Shown: piece after piece, positions 32,629-41,191 of the stretch | Position numbering within the stretch: position 1 is the first letter of the stretch | How the letters are laid out: each line of letters opens with the position of its first letter | Assembly (NCBI RefSeq): GCF_000331515.1 | Contig: NZ_AMZO01000030.1 | Span: forward strand, 1 to 64,000 | Length of the DNA stretch: 64,000 nucleotides | Source: Photobacterium marinum | Lineage (GTDB): Bacteria; Pseudomonadota; Gammaproteobacteria; Enterobacterales; Vibrionaceae | Direction: 5' to 3' | The notes under the pieces: generated by a model | What the model saw: the letters and a program-made list of their open reading frames with translations, nothing else | Databases searched by the model: none | Told to the model about the DNA's origin: nothing | Program-made: the position numbers and the translations under genes

Positions 32629-35076
32629 ATGAACAAAACGTATCAGCAAGAAAAGCCAATGCGTAAACTGGGGATAGCAAAACAACTTTTAATTTCAATT
32701 TTGTTAATTAGTACCCTGTTTACTATATTTACGACTTGCCTGAACCTCTATCTTGATTATAAGGAAGAGTTGGCAAGTATTGATGATCGTTTTGTACAGA
32801 TAGAAGAAAGTTTTCTTTCAAGTCTGGTATCGACCCTTTGGGTTGAAGATCGTGAGCAACTCATGATGCAGGCGGAAGGGATCATGCATTTTCCCGCCAT
32901 CCATTATCTGGAAATTAAAGACGACAATGGCATTATTTTGCAGCTCGGTGCTGAATTGCCTAAATATATGCACGAGAAATCGTGGGATATGGTTTATAAA
33001 ACAACCAGTCGAGAATATAAACTGGCAACACTGACTGTTCAGTCAGATCTTTATGTTGTTTATCAGGGATTGTGGGATAAATTCCTGATTTTGTTGCTAA
33101 GTCAGGCGGTAGAGATATTTGTTATTGCTGTTGTTATCACCCTTATAACATATCGCCTGATCGTTCACCCCCTTACTCTGATGTCCCGGTCTGTCAGTGA
33201 GTTTGATGACAATAAAGTTCCAAAGACCGTTTATCTCGATGAACGCTGGTTTGATGATGAATTCATCACTTTATCTCAACGTTATAACCAGTCTGTCTGC
33301 CAAATCAGGGAAAATTACATTCAGCTTGAAGAAGCTCGCGAGATTGCAGAAGAGGCAAACCGTAAGAAAAGTGAATTCCTTGCGAACATGAGCCATGAAA
33401 TTCGAACACCGATGAATGGCATTATCGGTTTGTCATCTTTGATGAAAGAGATGGAGATGCCAGCAGATCAGAAGGAGTATATCAGTATGCTCCATACCTC
33501 ATCCTTGTCATTGTTAGATCTGATCAATGATATTCTGGACTTTTCTAAGATCGAAGCCGGTAGGTTGGAACTCGAACATACAGCTCTGAACCTGTTTGAG
33601 TTGAACAAAGAAGTCGAATCTGTGTTCATGGTTCGCGCTGCAGAAAAGCGGCTGGCATTTCAGTGCTCTATTGATCGTAGTATCACGCCGATGTTGCTGG
33701 GGGATGCAACTAAACTCCGTCAGGTACTGAATAATTTGGTTAGTAATGCAATTAAGTTTACTGACCAAGGTTATGTTCACTTGCAAATCCAGCGTGAAAA
33801 TGAATCGCCGGAATCAGTAACAGTCAGGTTTGTGGTCAGTGATACTGGAATAGGGGTCCCGGCCGATAAACATGACGCTATTTTTGATAAGTTTCAGCAG
33901 GCCGATGGTAGCACTACCCGAAAATATGGCGGAACGGGTCTTGGTTTGGCGATCTGTCGTGAGATTGTTCGCATGATGGGCGGAGAACTTAAGATTAGCA
34001 GTGATACTGGTAAGGGCAGTTTGTTTTATTTTTCGGTGACATTAGAAAAGAATGTGTTACCTGAAGCCGAGGAAAATGACAGAAAGCTGTTGTCAGAGCT
34101 TAATGTACTGTTGGTTGATGACAGCATGTTGAATATGCGGATCACATCTGCTCAGCTGAGTAATTACGGAGCCAAGTCGACTTGTTGTGAGGATGCCGTT
34201 AAAGCCGCTGAATTGGTTATGGATGCCCTGAACCGCAAGCAACCGTTTGATTTGATTGTGCTGGATAAAATAATGCCAGAGATAGACGGTTTTGACCTGG
34301 CTCAGCAACTAAGAGTCCGGTTTGCTGAACAATGCCCGAAAATGATGATGGTATCGGCTGGTCCTGAAATGGGGGATGAAGAAAAAGCCAAGCAGGCTGG
34401 GATTGGCTCTTATCTGGCAAGGCCATATAAAGAGAGCAGCCTGAAGTGGGCCGTGCAGCATGTACTCAGGGCTTCTTTGTCGAAAGCCAATATCGACTGC
34501 AATGAACATGTCTCGGGCGCTCAGTCTGTAAGCGGTGATTATCCGGCACCGTCGACAGAGACGATTAGACAAGCTTCGCAGCCACAGCAAATGCCACAAC
34601 AAAGCAGGGCAGCAGAACTTGAGAGTAATCAACAAGTAGGTACAGCTACTGGTAGCGAAGAGCCTCTGCCTGTTGTTCTGGTTGTCGAGGATACGGCCGT
34701 TAACCAGAAAGTGGCCAAAATGATGCTGGAAAAGCTGGGTGTTCGGGTTGAAATTGCAAATAACGGGGCAGAGGCAATATCACGATTCCGTGAGCAGTCG
34801 TTTGATGTCATCTTTATGGATTGTCAAATGCCTGTAATGGATGGCTTTGCAGCCACAAAAGCGATTAGAACAGAGGAAACTGAAGGGCATCGGATTCCAA
34901 TTATCGCGTTGACCGCTAATGTTGTTAAAGAAGAAAAAGAAAAATGTTTTGCGGCGGGGATGGATGACTTTGTGTCTAAGCCAGTGAGTCAGAAAATGCT
35001 GGCCGTTATGCTGGAAAAATATTTGTCGGCGACGGCGGAAAAACTCAATGAGTACCTTGCTTTTCAGCGGGATTAA
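32629..35076 (+). CDS. hybrid sensor histidine kinase with two receiver domains
   Basis: About 815 residues. Two membrane spans (about 15-40 and 145-170) enclose a 110-residue periplasmic sensor domain, followed by a HAMP-like linker. HisKA has the phospho-acceptor His in FLANMSHEIRTPMNG (about 255). The ATPase domain has NLVSNAIKFT, DTGIGV and GTGLGLAI. Receiver 1 (Asp in LIVLDKIMPEIDG, about 545) and receiver 2 (VVEDTAVNQ, Asp in FMDCQMPVMDG, about 730) follow. No phosphotransfer domain is fused, so a separate one is needed. The frame extends 52 codons upstream into the divergent gene and is disregarded. The neighbour binding protein may supply the signal, which is inference. Confidence 0.92.
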   Translation: MNKTYQQEKPMRKLGIAKQLLISILLISTLFTIFTTCLNLYLDYKEELASIDDRFVQIEESFLSSLVSTLWVEDREQLMMQAEGIMHFPAIHYLEIKDDNGIILQLGAELPKYMHEKSWDMVYKTTSREYKLATLTVQSDLYVVYQGLWDKFLILLLSQAVEIFVIAVVITLITYRLIVHPLTLMSRSVSEFDDNKVPKTVYLDERWFDDEFITLSQRYNQSVCQIRENYIQLEEAREIAEEANRKKSEFLANMSHEIRTPMNGIIGLSSLMKEMEMPADQKEYISMLHTSSLSLLDLINDILDFSKIEAGRLELEHTALNLFELNKEVESVFMVRAAEKRLAFQCSIDRSITPMLLGDATKLRQVLNNLVSNAIKFTDQGYVHLQIQRENESPESVTVRFVVSDTGIGVPADKHDAIFDKFQQADGSTTRKYGGTGLGLAICREIVRMMGGELKISSDTGKGSLFYFSVTLEKNVLPEAEENDRKLLSELNVLLVDDSMLNMRITSAQLSNYGAKSTCCEDAVKAAELVMDALNRKQPFDLIVLDKIMPEIDGFDLAQQLRVRFAEQCPKMMMVSAGPEMGDEEKAKQAGIGSYLARPYKESSLKWAVQHVLRASLSKANIDCNEHVSGAQSVSGDYPAPSTETIRQASQPQQMPQQSRAAELESNQQVGTATGSEEPLPVVLVVEDTAVNQKVAKMMLEKLGVRVEIANNGAEAISRFREQSFDVIFMDCQMPVMDGFAATKAIRTEETEGHRIPIIALTANVVKEEKEKCFAAGMDDFVSKPVSQKMLAVMLEKYLSATAEKLNEYLAFQRD

Positions 35077-35148
35077 GAGAGTTCAGAAAACAGGCAGGAA
35101 TGTATGTAAGTGTCACTCCTGCTGATTTCCCTGTAAGCACGATTTGCC

Positions 35149-35421
35149 TCAGTGTTTGTACAGATCAACAACCACCGTCAGTGTGTCGTTGAAGGTGTTT
35201 TCAGACAGATCCTGGATTACGTAATAGTCAGATTTTTTATTCTTGATTGAGCGATTGATCAGGCGGTGGAAATTGTCGTCGATATCGCCGTTAATGGTAA
35301 TCGTTTCAACAAGCTTATATTTACCATTCTGTAGTTTTGATGGTGAAATCTCTTTCGGTAATGCAAAAGCATTTGCTGAAAGGGCAAGAATCAGAGTTGT
35401 GAATATAGCGCGTTTAAACAT
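35149..35421 (-). CDS. small periplasmic protein, DUF1471 (BhsA)-like
   Basis: A 90-residue exported protein with signal peptide (ending ANAFA) and a 65-residue domain (KLVETITINGDIDDNFHRLI, KSDYYVIQDLSENT, LTVVVDLYK) like the DUF1471 alpha/beta fold of BhsA/McbA stress proteins, though similarity is modest. AAGG eight bases upstream selects this ATG over an in-frame TTG. Function unknown. Confidence 0.6.
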   Translation of the reverse strand: MFKRAIFTTLILALSANAFALPKEISPSKLQNGKYKLVETITINGDIDDNFHRLINRSIKNKKSDYYVIQDLSENTFNDTLTVVVDLYKH

Positions 35422-35552
35422 GGAGTGACCTTTCAAGTCTTTTTCAATCAGGGATTATTATCTGTTATTGATACTTTGCCACAGCTGTAAATCCTTTTGT
35501 CAAACTACAGTTAAAATACAGCTCGTAGTTGCGAGCATGATCAAAACAGCCC

Positions 35553-37034
35553 TTAAAAATGGTTTTCATACAGTTTTTCCAAGGCAACAGACAAACCATT
35601 TTCCGTCACAATTCGGATATGTGATTTATTAAGCTCTCTGACGTTGGTTAGTCCGCAGGAGTGCGCAATCAGGCCGATACCATAATGGATATACTTGTTG
35701 TAGTTAGCAACACGTTGCGTTTTATCTTCAACATTCAGCCCTTGTTGTAGTCGTTTGTTGTGGGTCGTTATACCTGTCGGGCACGTGTCTTTATTACACT
35801 GAAGTGCCTGGATACAACCGAGAGCAAACATATAGCCACGAGCCGAAACAACAAAATCGGCACCTAAAGCAATAGCCCATGCTACTTTGGATGGGGTGAT
35901 AAGCTTGCCCGAGGCGATAATTTTGATTCTGTCTTTGAGTTGCCTTTCTTCGAGCATACTAGCGACCATTGGTAGGCTTTCCTTAAGGGGAAGACCAACA
36001 TAATCCATCAATGGTTGGGGGGCTGCACCGGTTCCGCCGTCAGCGCTGTCTATGGTAATGAAATCCGGAGCACTCTCGGCCCCTCTGCGCTCTATTTCAA
36101 GCAGCAATTGCTCAAACCAATTCATCGAACCAAATACCGCTTTAAAACCAACAGGTTTGCCAGTGACCTCTCGAATAAAGGCAATCCTATCGAGCAGGTC
36201 ACTTACAGTGCGGATATCTTTATGTCCGTTTGGGCTGATGGAATCCTGACCTTGCGGAATCCCCCTTATTTGCGCTACTTCTGCGGTCACTTTTTTACCG
36301 GGCAGAATGCCGCCTTTGCCAGGTTTGGCCCCTTGACTGATTTTTATCTCAAACATTTTTACTGCCGGGTGGGCGGCGACGGCTTTGAGTTTTTCTTCGC
36401 TTAAGTTGCCGGACTCATTCCTGACGCCATACTTTGCAGTGCCAATCTGAAAAACAATGTCTGCTTTACCTTCCAGATGATAAGAGCTTAGCCCGCCTTC
36501 ACCTGTATTCATCCAACATCCAGCCTGTGATGCACCTTTTGAAAGTGCCCTGACTGCCGGTTTGGAAATCGCCCCATAACTCATGCCGGAGATGTTAAAT
36601 ATGGAGCTGGTGGTGTAAGGGTGGCGGCACTGGGCACCAATAGTTATTGGTGCCGGGCTGACAGCATCTTCCGCAAGGGTTGGAAAAGCACAGTTCATGA
36701 ACATGATGGTGCCGGTGGGATCCAGACTGCGGCTGGAACCAAAAGCGATAGTCCGGTCGACATTTTTAGCGGCTTTATAGACCCAGCTGCGCTCAGCTCG
36801 GTTAAAGGGCATTTCTTCACGATCCATGGCGAAAAAGTATTGGCGAAAGAATTCCCCCTGTTTCTCGAACAGATAACGAAAACGGCCAATGATTGGGTAA
36901 TTATGGCGGATTGCTTGTTTATGCTGCGAGACATCTACAATGTACATGTAGATCAAAAACAGTACGCCGAGGCCAACCAGTAAGATAAACAGGCCTGATA
37001 AAAGGTCGATACTGACCAGAATAAAATCACCCAT
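35553..37034 (-). CDS. FMN-binding glutamate synthase-family oxidoreductase
   Basis: A 493-residue protein. Residues about 10-32 are a membrane anchor. The rest is the FMN/Fe-S central domain of glutamate synthase: NISGMSYGAISKPAVRALS, NTGEGGLSSYHLEG, KISQGAKPGKGG, TIDSADGGTGAAPQPLMD and a C-x5-C-x4-C cluster motif, CIQALQCNKDTCPTGI. It lacks the amidotransferase and helix domains. Such stand-alone membrane-anchored proteins have no established substrate. A run of Gs sits very close to the ATG. Divergent from the AMP phosphorylase operon over 184 bases. Confidence 0.88.
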   Translation of the reverse strand: MGDFILVSIDLLSGLFILLVGLGVLFLIYMYIVDVSQHKQAIRHNYPIIGRFRYLFEKQGEFFRQYFFAMDREEMPFNRAERSWVYKAAKNVDRTIAFGSSRSLDPTGTIMFMNCAFPTLAEDAVSPAPITIGAQCRHPYTTSSIFNISGMSYGAISKPAVRALSKGASQAGCWMNTGEGGLSSYHLEGKADIVFQIGTAKYGVRNESGNLSEEKLKAVAAHPAVKMFEIKISQGAKPGKGGILPGKKVTAEVAQIRGIPQGQDSISPNGHKDIRTVSDLLDRIAFIREVTGKPVGFKAVFGSMNWFEQLLLEIERRGAESAPDFITIDSADGGTGAAPQPLMDYVGLPLKESLPMVASMLEERQLKDRIKIIASGKLITPSKVAWAIALGADFVVSARGYMFALGCIQALQCNKDTCPTGITTHNKRLQQGLNVEDKTQRVANYNKYIHYGIGLIAHSCGLTNVRELNKSHIRIVTENGLSVALEKLYENHF

Positions 37035-37218
37035 ACTCCCCCTGCTTTTGTTATTTGGCTGATTGGTAATTTGGGGCTACCTGACAAAATAGTCCGCCAC
37101 CGCAGAATATGAAAAAAATCAAGCCATAATAATATAGACCACCGTCTGAAAATTGATGGTCGCTGTAGGTGTTAGTGCTCACTTTGATTAATAACGAGAA
37201 AGAACCAGGGTAGGGCTT

Positions 37219-38727
37219 ATGAGCAAAAAGCATCATCATCTAATAGCTATGGACATGGGGATAGATACACATCAGGAGCCGGTTGTTTACATGAGAAACG
37301 ACTGTCATATCTGTCGTGCGGAAGGATTTACTGCTAACTCAAGAGTGACGATTGAACTCAGGGGAAGGCAGCTGATTGCGACGTTAAACGTTGTTGAGCA
37401 GTATGTTTTACCGCGAAACCATATCGGCTTTTCCAAGGTTGCGGCCGAGCGGCTGGGTATTGCATATGGCGACAGTATTCGGGTCAAACACGGACCGGTT
37501 CTTTTATCGCTTAGTGCTTTGCGCAAGAAAATATATGGTAATGAGCTGAATGAAGCGGAAATCCGTTCGATCATCGTTGATATCAGCACTCATCGTTACA
37601 GTGATATTGAAATAGCAAGTTTTCTTAGCGCCTGTGCCGGACACCGGCTAAGCGCTGAGGAGATTATTTTTTTAACTAGGGCCATGGTGAATTGTGGTGA
37701 AAAGCTCAGCTGGCAGGGGCATGAGAAGGTATTTGATAAGCACTGTATTGGCGGTTTGCCAGGCAACAGGACAACACCTCTGGTTGTGGCCATTGTGAGT
37801 GCGGCCGGTCTGATTATTCCTAAAACGTCTTCTCGTTCCATCACCTCTCCGGCGGGCACTGCCGATGCGATGGAAACCCTTACCCGCATAGAACTGGGAC
37901 TGGATGAAATACAAAAGGTTATATCCCATACGGGAGCCTGTCTTGTCTGGGGGGGGGCGGTGAATTTAAGTCCAGTTGATGAAGTTTTGATCAGGGTTGA
38001 ACGAGCCCTGGATTTGGATGGTGAAGGTCAGCTTATTGCTTCGGTTTTGTCGAAGAAAATAGCGGCAGGTTCAACGCATGTACTGATTGATATACCTGTA
38101 GGTGAAACGGCAAAAATTAGAACTCAGGCCGATGCGGAAAGGCTGGCTGCTTTGTTTACTGAAGTGGGTTCTGCGCTGGGGTTAGCTGTGCGCTGTGTAA
38201 TTAGTGATGGAACTAAACCAGTCGGCAGTGGCATAGGACCGGCTGAAGAAATGCGTGATGTATTGGCTGTTCTACAAAACAAGCGATCTGCGCCAAAGGA
38301 TTTACGTCAGCGTGCTTTGTTTTTGGCCGCACAGTTACTGGATTTTGCTCGTGGTAAAGGCATTGATGAAGCACTGAGCCTGGCAACGTCACTCCTTAGC
38401 AGTGGTAGGGCATGGCAGCAATTTCAGCACATCATTGACGTTCAGGGGGAACGAAAAGAGCTGCCGATGGCGAAGCATCAGGATATTCAGTACGCCCTGC
38501 AGAGCGGTATTGTCTACGATATAGATAATCGGCGATTGTCCCGGCTGGCTAAACTTGCCGGAGCTCCAGGAGAAGCCTGTGCAGGATTGAGATTACACGT
38601 CAACGTCGGCAATAAGGTGGAACAGGGGCAGCCATTATTTACTTTATTTACGGCCAGCCTAGGAGAGCGGGATTATGCCTTGTCCTATTACCGGGATAAT
38701 TTCGATATGTTTGAAATAGGAGACTGA
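37219..38727 (+). CDS. AMP phosphorylase / thymidine-phosphorylase-like protein
   Basis: A 502-residue member of the long nucleoside-phosphate phosphorylase family known from archaeal AMP phosphorylase (AMP + Pi to base + ribose 1,5-bisphosphate). The extra N-terminal 85-residue domain is followed by the phosphorylase core: KHCIGGLPGNRTTPLVVAIV (about 174-193), KTSSRSITSPAGTADAMETL and LDIDGEGQ-like LDLDGEGQLIASVLSKKIAAGS, then GSGIGPAEEMRDVL. Short thymidine phosphorylases lack the N-terminal domain. The stop overlaps the start of the PRPP synthetase gene, so the two are translationally coupled. Activity on AMP, CMP or UMP is inferred. Confidence 0.85.
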   Translation: MSKKHHHLIAMDMGIDTHQEPVVYMRNDCHICRAEGFTANSRVTIELRGRQLIATLNVVEQYVLPRNHIGFSKVAAERLGIAYGDSIRVKHGPVLLSLSALRKKIYGNELNEAEIRSIIVDISTHRYSDIEIASFLSACAGHRLSAEEIIFLTRAMVNCGEKLSWQGHEKVFDKHCIGGLPGNRTTPLVVAIVSAAGLIIPKTSSRSITSPAGTADAMETLTRIELGLDEIQKVISHTGACLVWGGAVNLSPVDEVLIRVERALDLDGEGQLIASVLSKKIAAGSTHVLIDIPVGETAKIRTQADAERLAALFTEVGSALGLAVRCVISDGTKPVGSGIGPAEEMRDVLAVLQNKRSAPKDLRQRALFLAAQLLDFARGKGIDEALSLATSLLSSGRAWQQFQHIIDVQGERKELPMAKHQDIQYALQSGIVYDIDNRRLSRLAKLAGAPGEACAGLRLHVNVGNKVEQGQPLFTLFTASLGERDYALSYYRDNFDMFEIGD

Positions 38728-39650
38728 TGATGAGTGAAACATCAACGGAAGCGGTCTTGTTTGCGCTTGAACCACACTCGCTTTTTTACAGTTTATGTAA
38801 GAAGTTGGCATTAAACCCTGGATTTCATAGCTTTCGCCGGTTTCCGGATAACGAGTCTTATCTGCGTATCGAGGCATCGGTAAAAGATAAGCATTGTATT
38901 ATTCTTGCTGACTTATCCCATCCTGACAGCAAATGTCTGCACTTGTTATTTTTAGCAGAAACGCTTCGTGAGCTAGGGGCGGTTTCTGTCGGACTGGTAG
39001 CTCCCTATTTATGCTATCTCCGTCAAGATAAGCGTTTTGTGGCCGGAGAAGCTGTAACCTCACGGATCTTTGCCAGTTTACTGTCGCAGCATGTCGACTG
39101 GCTGGTAACCGTTGATCCGCACTTGCACCGCTATCACTCTTTAAATGAGGTGTATTCGATTCCTTGCCGGGTTGTACATGGCGGCTCGTTGCTGGCGACA
39201 TGGCTGGCAACACAGCAGAATATCTTATTAGTCGGGCCTGATGCTGAAAGTGAGCAATGGGTAGCTCAGGTTTCAGAGCTGAGCGGTCACCCCTATGTTA
39301 TTGGTGAAAAACAACGACTGGGAGATAGAGAGGTTGTTGTGACTTTGCCGGATTTGGATGCTCATCAGGGTTGTTCGGTTGTCATTATTGATGATGTGAT
39401 ATCCAGCGGACATACGCTGATTCAATGTATTGAGGCATTGCAAAAGCAGCAGTTTGATGATGTTTCTTGTGCTGCAATTCATGGCATTTTTGTCGGTGAG
39501 GCTGAAGAACGCCTTCAGGAGAGAGGGATTAGGAAGTTGGTAACGACTAACTCGATTCCTCATCACACAAATGAGATGGATTTGAGTGAGTCGTTGGTGG
39601 TTCCCATTTCTGAAAGTCTTGATGAGATAGATGAGCTAAGGAAAAAATAA
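38727..39650 (+). CDS. ribose-phosphate pyrophosphokinase (PRPP synthetase)
   Basis: A 307-residue PRPP synthetase-family protein. RRFPDNESYLRI, PYLCYLRQDKRF, GEAVTSRIFASLL and TVDPHLHR match the ATP and metal-binding blocks. The flexible-loop EKQRLGDREV keeps the Lys/Arg pair, and VVIIDDVISSGHTL is the PRPP loop (Asp-Asp conserved). It diverges from housekeeping Prs, resembling the class with a GDREV loop. Its ATG overlaps the AMP phosphorylase stop (TGATG). Likely a second PRPP synthetase devoted to this operon. Confidence 0.85.
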   Translation: MMSETSTEAVLFALEPHSLFYSLCKKLALNPGFHSFRRFPDNESYLRIEASVKDKHCIILADLSHPDSKCLHLLFLAETLRELGAVSVGLVAPYLCYLRQDKRFVAGEAVTSRIFASLLSQHVDWLVTVDPHLHRYHSLNEVYSIPCRVVHGGSLLATWLATQQNILLVGPDAESEQWVAQVSELSGHPYVIGEKQRLGDREVVVTLPDLDAHQGCSVVIIDDVISSGHTLIQCIEALQKQQFDDVSCAAIHGIFVGEAEERLQERGIRKLVTTNSIPHHTNEMDLSESLVVPISESLDEIDELRKK

Positions 39651-39707
39651 TGCCCTTACCATTATGGAAGATACATGCAGTCCAGCAAAAAATAAGTCAG
39701 ATGAAGG

Positions 39708-39736
39708 AAGGCCCACAGAGATTGTGGGCCTTGTTT
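39708..39736. terminator. terminator between convergent prs-like gene and cheV
   Basis: Stem AAGGCCCACA / TGTGGGCCTT followed by GTTTA on the plus strand and TTCA on the minus strand. Confidence 0.75.
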
Positions 39737-39740
39737 ATAT

Positions 39741-40649
39741 TTAGCTTTCTGTTTCTAGACTGCTTATTTTCTCAGCGCCTCGAAGCATCGCGTGGATCAG
39801 TTCATTAGCTTCAAATTTGGTCAGGGCTTCATGAGCACCAACTTGATGAGCCTGAGATACACTGATTTCACTGGAAAGTGAGGTATGCAGGATAATGTAA
39901 GCATGATTTAACTTATCGCTATTTTGAACTTCGAATGCCAGCTCGTAACCGTCCAGCCCTGGCATTTCAATGTCACTGACTAGAATATCAAAAGGTTCCC
40001 CCGCATCGGCTGCGTGCTCAAGCATTGTCAGGGCATCACGTCCATTGGTGGCTATAAAGTAAGGGATACTGATGCTGTCCAGTGCCTGTGACAGCTGACG
40101 GCGGGCAACGGCTGAGTCATCGACCAGTAATATTTTTAAGGGTCTTAGAATCTCGCGCTGGATGTCTGTCAGTACCGGATGCAGGCTGTCAGGTTTATCC
40201 GGGTAGACTTTTGATAGCAGCAGTTCAACATCAAGTAATTGTACTTGTTTTTCTTCTACATTCATTACCCCTGTCACGAAGACATTTTTGCCAAGGCTAC
40301 TTGGTGGGGCATCAATTTTGTGCCAGTCACACTCAGTAATCTTATCAATGCCACGAACTAGGAAACCAACCAGCATTCGGCGGCAGTCTGTGATGATGAT
40401 GTAGCAGTCTTTTAGCTCTTCTTTACTTAGAGGTGGATAACCGACCGCCTTGGCCATATCTATAACTGGAAGCGTATCACCACGTAAAGTCGCGGCTCCC
40501 AGAACTGTAGGGTGAGAATGGGGTATAGCAGTAAGGCGTGTATAAGGAACAATTTCTTTTACTTTCAGTGTACCGATAGCAAATGTTTGTAACGGTGTTA
40601 GCCGAAAAAGCAGCATACCCTGAGATTGATTCGTCGCGGATTTGATCAT
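39741..40649 (-). CDS. cheV: chemotaxis coupling protein CheV
   Basis: A 302-residue CheW-receiver fusion that links chemoreceptors to CheA. The CheW-like half spans about 10-160 (AIGTLKVKEIVPYTRLTAIP, VLGAATLRGDTLPVIDMA). The receiver half is about 175-295 with LLVDDSAVARRQL, phospho-acceptor Asp in ILVSDIEMPGLDGYE and the Thr/Lys pair in LHTSLS and LTKFEA. CAGGGA before this ATG is preferred to an ATG seven codons earlier. No other che genes are adjacent. Confidence 0.93.
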   Translation of the reverse strand: MIKSATNQSQGMLLFRLTPLQTFAIGTLKVKEIVPYTRLTAIPHSHPTVLGAATLRGDTLPVIDMAKAVGYPPLSKEELKDCYIIITDCRRMLVGFLVRGIDKITECDWHKIDAPPSSLGKNVFVTGVMNVEEKQVQLLDVELLLSKVYPDKPDSLHPVLTDIQREILRPLKILLVDDSAVARRQLSQALDSISIPYFIATNGRDALTMLEHAADAGEPFDILVSDIEMPGLDGYELAFEVQNSDKLNHAYIILHTSLSSEISVSQAHQVGAHEALTKFEANELIHAMLRGAEKISSLETES

Positions 40650-41191
40650 TTTCAATCCCTGTTTGCGCATTATGTAGGATTCAGAACTTTACCCTACATA
40701 GTAGCTGTTTGAACGGTTAATAGGAAACAGACTTAATGAATTTTAAGAGATTTATTGATCTGAGTTGGATGTTTTTTGTGTTATTTCGTTCGTTGGGTCA
40801 TTGCGTTTATTTTATCTTCAAAACTCCTATTTGTTGAAGTCACGCTTAATTTTTAAAGTAAAAAGATCTATTTGTTAATTTGTATTTTTTATGCCTGACG
40901 GGGATTGATTTCGAACTGGATCGGAAAATTGCCGTCTCATGTTACCACTTGGTTACATTTTTACTTGAAGTGTTATTAAAAAGCCTCATTATTTTTCGCT
41001 AAACAAAAAAAGATAGGTGATACTAATTTTGCGCTTATTGTAAAGGCTTTCAGAATACCCAGTTCGCAGATATCAAGAAGCTGTTTGGATGATATAACTG
41101 GCAATCTTATAAAGCCATATTCGATAAGCAGACATAGGTAACTACAAAAAGTAGTACCAGTGGATTTGATAAACGATACGTGGAGTTAGAC
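40650..41191. other. 542-base intergenic region upstream of chitinase
   Basis: AT-rich, no credible open frame. It separates divergent cheV and chitinase genes and should hold both promoters. No catabolite-repressor or chitin-regulator site stands out by eye. Confidence 0.4.
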
